DNA of 64,000 nucleotides from NCBI GenBank assembly GCA_947359465.1, contig OX375875.1, positions 12,472,538 through 12,536,537 of the forward strand. The letters run 5' to 3'. The notes below the pieces were generated by a model that saw nothing but the letters and a program-made list of their open reading frames with translations, had not been told where the DNA came from and did not search any database. The translations under genes were made by a program, and so were the position numbers. Below, piece after piece: positions 54,511-64,000 of the stretch. Each line of letters starts with the position of its first letter. Positions within the stretch are counted from its first letter, which is position 1. Source of the stretch: Metellina segmentata (lineage: Eukaryota > Arthropoda > Arachnida > Araneae > Tetragnathidae).

Positions 54511-55554
54511 AAGTTCAGCTTCATGCTGTAGCTAAACATATCGTCTGCAATATAGTAATCCTTACAAACACATAGTAAACAATAGTCATACTTCTAGCCA
54601 AATTACTCACTCTTTGAAATAGAATTATTAAGCTTTTAGCAGTCGATAAAAGCTTTTAGCAGTCAATAATTGTGTTTGTCAACAAATTAGTGATTATCTG
54701 GAAAGTAATAGTGTACTTAAAAACATATTACATAGTCGAACCACAACACAAATTTCCCATTTCCCTTCTCCAAACTAGAGTGGGATTTAAAAATGAAGAT
54801 TTTATTTATAGAATTAATCAGTGGTTCAGTTAATCTCGCGAACAAATCATAGAAAACAAAATAAGAAACACTAAAAGATCTACGGAACGTATAATAAATA
54901 TTCGAGCGAATTCTCGGATTTTAAATTGAAAAGTATAAATAAATAAACAAGTTCGTATAGGAAAGTTTAAAGATATAGCTACACATTTCCAATCTTCTTT
55001 CAGCTCTGCTTTAAAATATTCTTCATTGAATTTTGCTTCTGTCATATTTCAAGAGTTCCTATAAATAGATATTTATGAATACGAAAATGTTTTTGCCATA
55101 CAATGAACTATGTATAATTTCAAAGCAAAGCCGTCCTTTGATCTTTCCGTGAAACAAATTATAAAAATGGGATTCCTCTAACTGCAACCCTAGAATATAT
55201 ATGTTAACAATTTGAAAAGCGTACTATAATATGATGTAAAATTTATAGATATAAATAAATGCTTTACTCTAAATATATTTTTAATGCACGATAGTGATCT
55301 GTTGTTTTCTCAAAACCTTTCAAATTTATTTTTCTCTTTAACAACTCTCCTGTTCCTAGAATTCCAAAACGTTATTACTTCTTTCTAACAAAATAAAATA
55401 TACAGGGAGTATATAAATATGCAGCTACTAAGAATTTTTAATTTAAATTTAATTAACTTTCCAAGTAATTCATTTTCCTAGCTTTGTATTGATACATTTT
55501 ACCCTCGATGGTGGTTGTTTTGTGAAGGCATCTTGTTCTTAGCAATGTTAGTCC
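54511..55554. other. No gene seen; AT-rich
   Basis: A short duplication, AAGCTTTTAGCAGTC, occurs at 54631 and 54650. No element recognised. Confidence 0.45.
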
Positions 55555-55855
55555 GATCTTGTTTTTCGAGGTATATCGTACCTAGTAAAATTCAAATCTG
55601 GATGGAGGAGATATCACGTCATTCGAAGTAAACAGACGCCCAAATCTCTGTCTGGTCGTCCAAAGTTTCGGCATTGTTTAGATGGGATATTTAGTCATCA
55701 AAATAGGTTACTTGATGGACGAGATACCTCTTCATTCGAAGAAAGCTGACCTTATCATCTTGTCAAAATACAGGCAATATCTTGATGACAAGATATATCG
55801 CCAGTTTCAAAATTGGTTAGATCTTAATGAACGAGATATCTCGTCAAAACAACTT
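55555..55855. repeat. Palindromic 42-bp minisatellite, locus 6 (degraded)
   Basis: Diverged units with GATGGAGGAGATATCACGTC, GATGGACGAGATACCTC, GATGACAAGATATATCG and GAACGAGATATCTCGTCAAA. The end CGTCAAAACAACTTATAGGG resembles the flank of locus 1. A 103-codon plus frame at 55682 runs through it and is a by-product. Confidence 0.75.
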
Positions 55856-56039
55856 ATAGGGCTAGGTTTTACAACTGAAGTTGTTTTCCTTTCATCTTTC
55901 CTTTACGCAATGAATATTACAATATTTCGAATATTTTTAATGTATCAAAATTTTACTTATAGAACGCTCCAATTACACGTGTTACGTTTTTAAGGTCACA
56001 TTATTTCTCCCTTTTTCGCATAAACTGTTGAAAAATCAA

Positions 56040-56650
56040 ATTAATGGTACTGTGGTGTTTTGGGGCATCACAGTAATACAAATGGAGTTGGACTAATTCG
56101 AATACCTGTATAAGTTTTTTTATTGCACTTATAAGGTTTTAATTTACAACTGGAACTATCACACAACGCAATTAATGAACTAATGTTCCTGAAGAAATAG
56201 TAAGTTTCTCTTATCATAGTTTGTCTTTTTGTTTCCCCCGGGGTTTGACTTCCCCGTATAACTAACCATAGCTATCTCGTCCACCACCTTCCTCTGTGGC
56301 TTCTCTCGCTCGTATCCTTTGCCTTCCTTTTCGGGGCATCAACCTCTCTCCTCGAATCCCCGTCGCTTCTTTGTCAAATGACACCTCCCACAAGCAAGGG
56401 GTGTCAAATCCCCACACGTGCGAAAGGGTCGTGAAACCGTTATCCGGAGGTTCAGGTGTCAGGTGGAAGTCGAGGAGCACAAGAGTCTGACGCCGACCCT
56501 GAGTTATTACCACACGTGGCTGTCGGCTCCCTTCTCGAGAAAACGTTTCTTTTTCCAACCGCCACGATCCCACAGTTCCAATAGCAAAGTCTATTGGTGA
56601 GAAAAGTATGCAATGCAACTCAGATGTTTTTAAAAACTGCATCAATAATA
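56040..56650 (-). other. GC-richer segment, possible LTR-retroelement 3' part
   Basis: The 56230-56600 part is distinctly GC-richer than its surroundings. A minus-strand frame (56262-56672, 136 codons) reads ..GFDTPCLWEVSFDKEATG.. and RKGRQRIRAREATEEGGGRD; I do not recognise it. Downstream on the same strand lies GCAATAAAAAAACTTATACA and then CTGTGATGCCCCAAAACACC. This order (coding tail, polyadenylation signal, TG-type end) would fit the end of an LTR element, but no repeat pair is visible. Confidence 0.25.
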
Positions 56651-57044
56651 TTATAAAGTCACTAGATGGCATGTAATTGTGATTATTGAATGTTTACCCT
56701 AGCAATGATAGAGAATCAGCTGGTAAAGGATCGATGCCAATGGCGACTGATTTTGCGTGTTGCGTCTCTTGTCTTGTATTTGTCTTTATTGCCTTTGTAT
56801 ATCAATAAACAGAGCCGCCATCCCTTTCGTCTCCTCAACGCTGCGTCTAGACTAATGACACCTGTCTATGGTCATGAGTAGGGCAACTGTTTTGTTGCAG
56901 TAAAAATGGGAAAAGTTGCATTTATCTTTCCCTAACGTTGCATTTACGGAAATAAAATTGCATTTATTTTTGATACACTAAAATATAAAAAAAATTATTC
57001 GTAAAATTTGAAAAAATTTACTGACAATTTCAAGCGTGTACAAC

Positions 57045-57530
57045 AGTATTATAATACATCATTAAATACAGAAGGTAATGGTAATGGTAATGGTAATGGT
57101 AATGTTTAGTTTACGTCGTACTAGAGCAACACAACGGGCTATTGACGACGGTCCGGGATCAGTCCCTTAAGGGAAAGATCAGAGGACAACACCTCGTAAT
57201 TTTGAACCAAGGTCAGATGACGAAGCAACACCTGAGCTGGCACCCCACTCCCCAAACTTCCACGCCAACCCAACGTGAGGACTTTCAGCCACGACAGATT
57301 TAAGGTGCACCAGCCGCCTCTACACCATACACTTACAAACATCCATGCCCGGACCCGGATTCGAACCAGGAACCTTCCGATCTAGAGGCTAACACCTTAA
57401 CCACTATACCGGTTGGTCGGCTAAATACAGAAGAACGTTGATGTCGTTGAATCGTCGTCTTGGCCGGTAATTTCTTTAACATTGAAAATCGGCGCTCTGC
57501 AGAGACTGATGTTGGCTGACATTGTTGCAT
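57045..57530 (-). pseudogene. hAT-like transposase C-terminal fragment interrupted by a SINE
   Basis: On the minus strand from 57528: MQQCQPTSVSAERRFSMLKK, then, after a one-base shift, RRRFNDINVLLYLMMYYNT. The latter runs across the SINE-A target duplication (57422-57433 then 57063-57074), so the frame is continuous only when the SINE is disregarded. The pattern (SVxAERxFSMLxKL followed by an FN..N..YLMMYYN tail) is a hAT C-terminal dimerisation block. Frameshift and SINE make it dead. Confidence 0.7.
57075..57421 (-). mobile_element. SINE-A, full length, with 12-bp target duplication
   Basis: On the minus strand the head is GCCGACCAACCGGTATAGTG, GTTAAGGTGTTAGCCTC (A box) and GGTTCGAATCCGGG (near-perfect B box). 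The complete body follows, then GACGTAAACTAAACATT and an (ACCATT)n tail of about five units. The target duplication TAAATACAGAAG is exact at 57063-57074 and 57422-57433. This is the best-preserved SINE-A in the window and a good reference copy. Confidence 0.95.
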
Positions 57531-57829
57531 TAGCAAATACTAACTCGGGAGAAAATCATCTCTAGAAAGTGTAGCAATAACCGTTAGGTCATTATTCTTT
57601 TTCTATCGTTTTTTAAGATACGCTTTAAGTTTGCTTAATGTTTGTCACCTTGTTCAGTTTTAGGCAGACGTCACAACATTAAATGTATTTCCTCCTCTCT
57701 GGATTAATGTTGTGATTAGGGATTGAACCACAAAACTAATCAATTCATTACTATTGCATATTTCTTCCGTGTGACTTCCATGTGTTTAATTAATGAGTCG
57801 CAAATGACTGGAGTTTAATATTGCTACAG

Positions 57830-58215
57830 TCTACGTTTATGAGTGGTGGCAACGGGCTTGGAGACTTTTTGGCGAACTTCTAAAGTCGCCTTGGAATTTT
57901 TTTTTCAAAACTCTTTTTTCTATCAAAAATATTTTTCTTTCTACAACGGAAAATGAAAGCATAAAAACACATTTGAGAACGTTTTGAAAAAAAATATTTT
58001 AAAAACTTACGCAAAAAGTAGTAAGCTTAAACACATTTCAAAACACAATTGTGAAGCAGTAGAAAAACTGAGCTGCGAATGTTGGGGAAGAATAACATGA
58101 AACTTATCAATTACACTAAATGCAGTAGGCTGTTTGAAAATAAAGAGATTTTTAAAAGAAAAAAGCTAAAACGTGGAGTCATAAACGTAGAGTATATCTG
58201 TACCAATAATTGCTC
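57830..58215 (+). repeat. Internal fragment of the Helitron-like family
   Basis: It aligns with 51155-51480: CTACGTTTATGAG..TGGCAACGG, CTTCTAAAGTC, GAACGTTTT, GTAATAAGTTTAAACACAT, AAACTTATCAATTACACTAAA. It lacks both hairpin-rich ends. Its end, ATAAACGTAGAGT..CTGTACC, matches 52028-52052. Confidence 0.75.
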
Positions 58216-58445
58216 TTTCCTGTTTTTTAGATTTATGAGAACCTGTGTTTACATTATTCGTTTGGTTTTTATGCAATAAAAAATGCTATATTCCTCTTGC
58301 ATGCAAAAAAATGCGAAGTATGAATATTAATGTTTGATGTAAAGAGATTTATTGATCCTTTTCACTTGCTTTTAACGAAAAAATCTTTGTTTCTAAAGTC
58401 TCATTTCAATTTGAAGGAGAAAAAAACAGAAAATATAGAACATCT

Positions 58446-58990
58446 TATATCTACTTTTATATAATGAAATGTTTGTCTGTGTGTCTTCGTATCTCTATTT
58501 ACTATCCTGATGAATCTATGGCACTTACAATAATGAGATTTGGCACACAGATATGTCCGAATGTTTTACGATTTTTGTATTTCGCCAGAATTTTAAAATT
58601 TCATCTAGAGCATTTAAAATAATTTTTTTAGATTTTCGCTCTTTGTTTTTCCGTTCCGGAGAAAGAAGAAGAAACACGACTTTGCTAATTTTGCACCATG
58701 ACGTCACGTCACAAGCGTCACTATTACCTCGGAAAGAAGAAGCAACCAGATTTCGCATTTTCACCCAATGCCGTCAGTCTTTATAACAATGCAAAATATT
58801 TTTTACCTTCCGTGTTTCGCTCCGGAATGGACGTCAATTTCAAGTTGAGATTGGATTTCTTCGAAATTCGAGTTTGGCTGCATTTAACAATGACGAGGCC
58901 ATCACATCATTGCCCGTTGTGTTGGTTTGTGAAGCAAACCAAATGGGAATTCGTACAATCATGTTAGCGAGCAGTGGTCGCACCCGACTC
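58446..58990 (-). mobile_element. Non-autonomous element of the 11740-12070 type, copy 2
   Basis: On the minus strand the 3' end is TGTGTGCCAAATCTCATTAT, AGTGCCATAGATTCATCAGG and ATATAAAAGTAGATATAAG, matching 11980-12070. The opposite end has GGTTTGCTTCACAAACC at 58923-58939 and GACGTCACGTCACAAGCG. It is longer than copy 1 and diverged. No coding signature. Confidence 0.65.
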
Positions 58991-59130
58991 CACAAAAAGA
59001 GCTGTCACGGGCAACGCCATACTGGCAACGCAGTGGATAGTATCAGTATAATGAGAATATAATGTCTGTGAATCCGGAAAATAGCACCAAACTGTGGAAT
59101 TCCTTTGATATTCGTTTAATTTTGTTTTTA

Positions 59131-59934
59131 CGAGTGTCATTCGGAAAGTAATGCCCGTTTTTAAATTAAAAAAAAAATTAAAAATTTCCAACCACACATA
59201 TGATTTTACATTTTCATACCTTTTAGTAACTTTCTACAAAGTGCCCTTGCATATGCAAACATTTGTCGTACCTCGTGACGAGATTTTGAATTCCAGCGTC
59301 ATACTCCTCTGCCGCCAGTCAATAGAGATAAACAGTAACGTCTTTAATATTTTGTGGTCGTCATTGAACATGTGTAGCACCCACCTTGCACATTTTTTTC
59401 TGAATTTGAGGTGATCGGTTACCACTTTGTAAATGACACTGAGAGACGCATGTGAAAATTTATCATGGATTTCATCCGAAGTGACACGTCGATCTTGTCG
59501 GATGAATTTGTCGACAGACTTGACATGATCATCCGTACTGCCACTTGGTCAGCCACATCGCTCCTCATCATGATCGTTATCTATTCCCTCAAACTTTCTA
59601 TCTATCTTCTAAACTTTCAGCACCAACGACGCATACAAGATTCAATCTCCACATCCCCCTTCACTGTTTTGATTTCACGATAAATTTCGCTTGGTCGCAG
59701 ATTTTTTGCGTTTAGAAATCGGATCACAGATCTCACTTCACATTGGGCGGCACGCTCGAATTTCTTGTACATTTTATTCGCTTACCAAAACAAAAATAAC
59801 CATTATAATACGATGTAATTCAGTAGACAGCTGGCAAACGAGTCCCTAAAGCTGGTAGACCGTGAACGGTGCTCCTGCCACTGTCATAGTGGTGTGCATG
59901 CTCAAATGAGCATTACTTTTTGAAAGACCAATCG
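59131..59934 (-). mobile_element. Internally deleted classical mariner element
   Basis: The left end CGAGTGTCATTCGGAAAGTA and the reverse complement of the right end CGATTGGTCTTTCAAAAAGT align and continue into AATGC.C.TTT, a mariner-type inverted repeat of about 28 bp. It is about 800 bp instead of 1.3 kb; the transposase core is deleted. Confidence 0.75.
59223..59772 (-). pseudogene. Mariner transposase with the catalytic core deleted
   Basis: The start at 59772 reads MYKKFERAAQCEVRSVIRFL, then NAKNLRPSEIYREIK, the first DNA-binding helix bundle. After frameshifts comes HVKSVDKFIRQDRRVTSDEI, then SVIYKVVTDHLKFRKKCARW and VLHMFNDDHK, the second helix-turn-helix and linker. The DD34D core should follow but is gone; the sequence jumps to the C-terminal YDAGIQNLVTRYDKCLHMQG and HFVESY, ending with TAA at 59223-59225. 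It could not cut DNA. Confidence 0.88.
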
Positions 59935-60935
59935 AAAGGAAAACAAGCACAAATAATACGTGAATCTACAGCTATTGTATTTAATTTTCTTCACTTTTTA
60001 GAAGTAATTTTCCATGAGTATTTCAGCTTCGTTTATTCACAAGAACGAACAGTTAAAATTTTTGTTTTCGATTCTGAAATTATTTATTCAATAAGCCCTT
60101 TTCTAAAGTCTTTTCGTCTCATTGATACTTGAATTCCTTTCCTGCTAAATCAATTTCATTAAGTCACGCTTAGAAAATAAACGACGACAGGGACTTGGTA
60201 TGTCTAACAATGGCTCAATTTAAAACAATAGAAGATTTTAATATTTCTAAATAGCTTTAATTATTTTAATTCTTAAGGAACCAGAAAAGAACCTTCAAGA
60301 AGCTTAATATTATTTCATTGTTATTAGTAGAGTTTTAAGGATAAAATGACTTGCATACTCTCTTTGCTCAAAAGCCATTTTGAGAAAAGTTACGAAGAAT
60401 TTTGTCAAATCCATTATATTTCTCTTAATGAGCCAAAAAAGGAGCTACGATATTTTAATACTTTAAATTGTGACTTTTAAAACTAAGTGCATTGCAAAAA
60501 TAATTTCCACTGGAGCTTTAACTAGACAAATCTTCATCTTGCAATATTTTCCCTACAAAATTAAAAATACTATTGAAAAAATTATTTTCTTCGAAATTAA
60601 AAACCAAATTTCTTAAATTGCGTTGAGAATAATAAAATTATATTCCAGTATCTGACAAAAATGGGTACAAAAATAATTTATGTGTAATATTTGAGATGAT
60701 GTTCTGGTAAGGTGTTCCTTGCCTCCAGCAAAATAAATCATTTAAAAAGATTAGTTGAAATTCTTTTCGAATTTTTTTCCAAAAATAGTGCTTAAACTTT
60801 TCCAAAATTGAAAGTTTAGTTTGATTGTAAGTAAATTAAATATTCAACATAAATCTGCAATGTTTTCAAAGATTAATATTAACTACTTAATTTTGGGAGC
60901 AATATACACGTGCTGATTATTTTATAGTGTAAATA
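59935..60935. other. No gene seen; AT-rich
   Basis: No element recognised between the mariner and Tc1 remnants. Confidence 0.45.
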
Positions 60936-62133
60936 CACTCATTGCCATAAAAATTTGCTCACCAAGAAATAACTCTGGGATCGTAACGAAACTTGGCATG
61001 AAGGTACACGTCGGCCAGATATGCAAATAATTAGATATGCAGTGTGATTGCGCATTGCGTAATTCTACTAGAGAGCGTTTGACTTCGTTCTCCTTGGAGT
61101 ATAAAACAGGTAAGCAGAGCTTGTTTGAGTGTACTTAATCTTTTGCAAAGGAAACACTGAGGTAGACATGCCGTTACGCCGCCATCGAAGACAATATGAG
61201 CAGCTGTCAGAGTTCGAGAGGGGAAGAATCATCGGGATGATGGAAGCTGGGTGGTCACCTCGGCGAGTAGCTCGTGAAGTAGGCCGTTCTGAGGAGATGT
61301 TGGGACCAGTGAGACGTCATTTACACGGCGACCAGGCTCAGTACGCCCTCGACAGATCAGTCGTCAGTCGTCGAGAAGACAGTCACATCATACGAAACGC
61401 AAGCGTAGAGCCAATTGCCTCATTGGCCGCTATCCAGACATAGGCAGCACCTGCACTACGGGCCCTTGTGTCTTCCCGAACCATTGCAAGGCGCCTGGCT
61501 GAAGGACATCTAGTATCGCGGCGCCCATTGCGTGTGCTGTCAACGACACTCACCCATCGACGCCTCCGTTTGGAGTGGTGTACAACTGGATTGGACTGCA
61601 ACGGAATGGAACCAGGTCATCTTCAGCGACGAATCTAGATTCAATTTGAGCAGTGATGACAATCATGTTCGTGTGTGGTGGCCCCCTTGGTGAACGCCTC
61701 AATCCTTTCTTCCTTTACAGCGACACACCGCTCCCACAGCTCCTCCGCCACATTACCACCCTTCTCTGGCCTGCTCGATCCCCAGATTTGTCACCAATCG
61801 AGCATATCTGGAATCATTTCGGACGGCAAATTGGACACCCTACAAGTTTGGTCGAACTAGAGGCGCGTTTACAGAACTGTGGAACGAGATGTCTCAAGAC
61901 ATCATAAGGAACTGGTATGCATCAATGCCCGCTCGTATCGCATCGTGCATTCGCTGGAGGGGGTCCAACAGAGTACTAAAACTTCCGAACATTTGTACTT
62001 TTTTCTGCAATAAATTATCTTTTTTCTTTGATTTTCTAATCACTTACTTATATCGAAGAAGAATTACATTTGTAAAATTTCGTTTCATTTTGACGACTTT
62101 TTCTTGGTGCGCAAATTGTTATTTCAATGAGTG
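60936..62133 (+). mobile_element. Tc1-like element, internally deleted
   Basis: The left end CACTCATTGCCATAAAAATT and the reverse complement of the right end CACTCATTGAAATAACAATT continue into TTGCKCACCAAGAAA and share further words. TA lies outside both (60934-60935, 62134-62135). The 1198-bp length, with part of the transposase missing, shows an internal deletion. Confidence 0.85.
61168..61960 (+). pseudogene. Tc1-like transposase, deleted and frameshifted
   Basis: It starts MPLRRHRRQYEQLSEFERGR, then GMMEAGWSPRRVAREVGRSE, the N-terminal helix-turn-helix. After a stop it reads LVSSRTIARRLAEGHLVSRR, then THRRLRLEWC, and in a shifted frame FSDESRFNLSSDDNHVRVW with the first Asp (61628-61630). 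The part with the second Asp is deleted around 61720-61750. It resumes with RSPDLSPIEHIWNHFGRQIG, carrying the catalytic Glu, then TSLVELEARL, and in another frame the end EMSQDIIRNWYASMPARIAS. At least three frame changes; inactive. Confidence 0.88.
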
Positions 62134-62225
62134 TATATAGTAAGTATTAAGGAATGAAAATAATGGTATGAGGAATAAAATAGTAGCTGTTAATTAGGAT
62201 TAATCTAACGTAACTGAGAGTCTTT

Positions 62226-63574
62226 ATTTTTAACTGATGTCATGGGTCTCACAGACCCCGTGTCTTTTTTTACAGGTCGTTTCCACCCTTGTAGTGAATA
62301 TTGGTCCCTGTCCTATTCAGTACATTCCTACTAAGTCTAACAGAAGCCCTATTCTAAGACTGGTTTGGCTGCCCCAATATTTTGATATTTCACACTATTT
62401 GCATTTCCCGCGTGGTCTCTTAGACCCCTTCAGTGCATTTGCGTTACCGTTCTTATTGAATGAAATCGTCTAAGTTTGAGTAGGGTGTACCGGATGAAAT
62501 GGGGTGGTGACAGAAAAGAAATGGTAGCGCAAAGGAATAAGATTTTTGGTTTCACCACTACAGCATTTATTACAGCATCCTACAGCTTAGCAGATATGTA
62601 CAGCAAGTTTACAGAAGTTTTTGTGACAAGAAGGGTACGGCAAGTAAGGGAGCTTGTTCTCGCTATCGGGTCTCAGTGGTCTCTGTGGAAATATTCTAAA
62701 GTCTTGCAGAACGCCTTTGAACGGAAAAAAACCAGATGTCTATGGAATTTCGAGTGTTCTCAAGGGGCTTGAGATTGATGAGATCGGGATGTCATTGTAA
62801 CGTCACATGAAGAGGGTTTGTTTCAAGTGCCCAGAAATTTATGACTGATGTAATGTCAAATGGAGTGTTGGAATAGTACTTCTAGGGTGATTTATGGACA
62901 GTTGATCACTTGAAAGGAGTTTTTTGATCTCCAGTTAGGGAATTCTGGAATACATCTGCTTTGTGTCTGCTTCATCAAAGAAGCCGAGTTTAGAGTGGTA
63001 CAACTGGTAGTATAAGGGAATTTCGGCAGAGAGCCTAAAATGGCAACACACTTTACGAAGAAAAGACCTGTGTATCTAACACAAAAAGAAATTCAAGATA
63101 TTGTTGATAATTGGTCGGAAATAGAGTACTGGGACATTGTAATTTCGGATATTATTGAAAGCAAACACGAATCGGATTCAGAAATTTATGCTGATGAAGA
63201 TGAAGAAATTTCAAGAAGAATATTCCTACGGAAAAAATAACTTCAAATGGGATGTCTGGGGGAACCTAATCGTGCCGTTAGAACCCCAAAACACAAAATA
63301 GTTTTACAGTTTCCAGGATTGAGACGTCCTTCAAAATTAGGTCCGAAAGCTCAGCCTGAAGTGACATGGGATCCACTTAACTTACATAGTAATATAAAAT
63401 ATATTTCATGTTAAAAATTGAATTATTTAAATTTAAAATATATAAATAATAATTATCTAAAGAATCTTTCATTAATATATTATATTAATCAACTTTATAC
63501 TCACTTCAGTGAGCGAGGTCTGAGAGACCCCTCCACACTAGTTACGAGACTGTTTGTGACACAGCAGTTAAGGG
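62226..63574 (+). mobile_element. piggyBac-like element, internally deleted
   Basis: The right end reads (reverse complement) CCCTTAACTGCTGTGTCACA just inside TTAA at 63575-63578, then a GAGGGGTCTCTCAGACCTCG palindromic word. The left end near 62226-62265 is a decayed version (TTTTTAACTGATGTCATGGG TCTCACAGACC), with TTTA where TTAA is expected. TTAA targets and CCC-starting ends are piggyBac traits. Inside is a transposase N-terminal fragment; the catalytic DDD core is gone. Confidence 0.6.
63040..63400 (+). pseudogene. piggyBac-like transposase N-terminal fragment
   Basis: The frame 63040-63240 reads MATHFTKKRPVYLTQKEIQD, then SDIIESKHESDSEIYADEDE, an acidic N terminus typical of piggyBac-type transposases. 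It ends at a stop after LRKK. A continuation in the same direction reads PNRAVRTPKHKIVLQFPG and WDPLNLH, like the conserved 'R...H.I....PG.......W..F' block that precedes the core. Beyond 63400 the match ends and low-complexity sequence leads to the right terminus. Assignment rests on this weak block plus the TTAA terminus. Confidence 0.5.
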
Positions 63575-63578
63575 TTAA

Positions 63579-64000
63579 GTTCAATTTTTTAAAGATATTT
63601 TTTGTTATAATCTTGTTCAACCTTTTCAAAAAATTCAACCTCTAAAATCATCGTTATATAGTATTTTAAACAAATCGATAACTAACATTACTGCAAATAA
63701 TTAACTAATAATATATCGAGAAGTAGGAAAAAAATAAATAGACTGCTAGCCTGAAAACATGTATTGTTTTGGCATAATGTCCTATGCTTCTGAGGTATAG
63801 TATTTTAGAAAATGCAGACATTTCTTGATAAGCTTAGACACATTCGAAGTTACATACTCCCTTCACCGTACTCTACTCTAACTATGGAAACGTCTGCAGT
63901 AATCAACATACCAAGCATATTTTCGCACTTCAGTTAAGGTTATTGTTTCGTTTGTTGGGGTTAAGGAATCCAAACTTAAGCGGAAGTAAAGCGTGGAACT
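63579..64000. other. No gene seen
   Basis: AT-rich flank of the piggyBac-like element, unrecognised up to the window edge. Confidence 0.45.

Larger units (their letters stand above)
56881..57545 (-). mobile_element. Second hAT-family remnant, split by a SINE
   Basis: The end at 56880 reads TAGGGCAACTGTTTTGTTGC, compatible with a hAT terminus. TTGCATTTA words recur at 56917-56975 like subterminal repeats. A C-terminal transposase fragment is present on the minus strand, interrupted at 57075-57421 by a SINE-A. The other end of the element is not recognised. Confidence 0.6.

Noticed and set aside
56262..56672. 136-codon minus frame as a host gene
   Set aside because: GC-richer and fairly long, but no recognised domain; LTR-like context makes a retroelement fragment as likely. 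Kept only as a weak 'other' feature.
57345..57421. Possible tRNA gene from A and B boxes on the minus strand
   Set aside because: No cloverleaf closes; it is the SINE-A head.

Overview
The window looks like a gene-poor, AT-rich stretch of an animal nuclear genome, built almost entirely of transposable elements (TEs) in every state of decay. The mix (Tc1/mariner of several kinds, hAT, piggyBac, a PIF/Harbinger-like MITE, a Ginger2-like element, Helitron-like elements, Ty3/Gypsy and many tRNA-derived SINEs), long (TA)n and (CT)n tracts and the lack of any compact gene suggest an arthropod. An orb-weaving spider would fit; that is inference, since no host gene is present to anchor it. I find no host protein gene, tRNA, rRNA or CRISPR array. 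The only intact coding sequence is a 358-codon mariner-type transposase at 53044-54120.

Layout. 1-4.1 kb: a stub of a mariner inverted repeat, a broken Ty3/Gypsy pol, and a dead mariner-like element. 4.4-5.2 kb: a foldback element with two 241-bp arms between two (TA)n tracts. 5.2-13.2 kb: mostly unexplained AT-rich DNA with SINE scraps, a palindromic minisatellite, a short Tc1 relic and a 0.45-kb direct duplication. 13.4-18.6 kb: a SINE-rich zone with a tandem run of SINE bodies and two insertions with clear target duplications, plus a deleted Tc1 element. 18.7-20.2 kb: a hAT relic with 8-bp target duplication and a Harbinger-like MITE. 21-27.7 kb: hairpin-rich Helitron-like copies, diverged tandem repeats and a second SINE family. 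30.3-36.9 kb: palindromic minisatellites, a hAT-like and a Ginger2-like remnant, and a 0.9-kb AT-rich tandem array. 38.2-48.1 kb: a series of tandem arrays (CT-embedded units, a triplicated 0.3-kb unit, 107-bp units, CATCGATG units) and a long-TIR element. 48.4-54.5 kb: two copies of a SINE-Tc1 composite, one of them split by the young mariner, and a 1.6-kb Helitron-like element. 55.5-63.6 kb: another minisatellite, a hAT relic split by a SINE, deleted mariner and Tc1 elements, and a deleted piggyBac-like element.

The relations are parasitic rather than operonic. The one intact transposase could mobilise copies with its 122-bp inverted repeats; the terminal stub at 1-60 shows the family was here before. 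Non-autonomous elements (SINEs, MITE, foldback, Helitron-like) depend on enzymes encoded elsewhere. The most unusual observations are histone-type 3' stem-loop motifs inside the Helitron-like family, a 42-bp palindromic minisatellite at six separate loci, modular SINEs sharing heads and tails, and a paralogous empty site for the young mariner. All family calls come from reading the sequence and from recalled protein signatures; no database search was possible.
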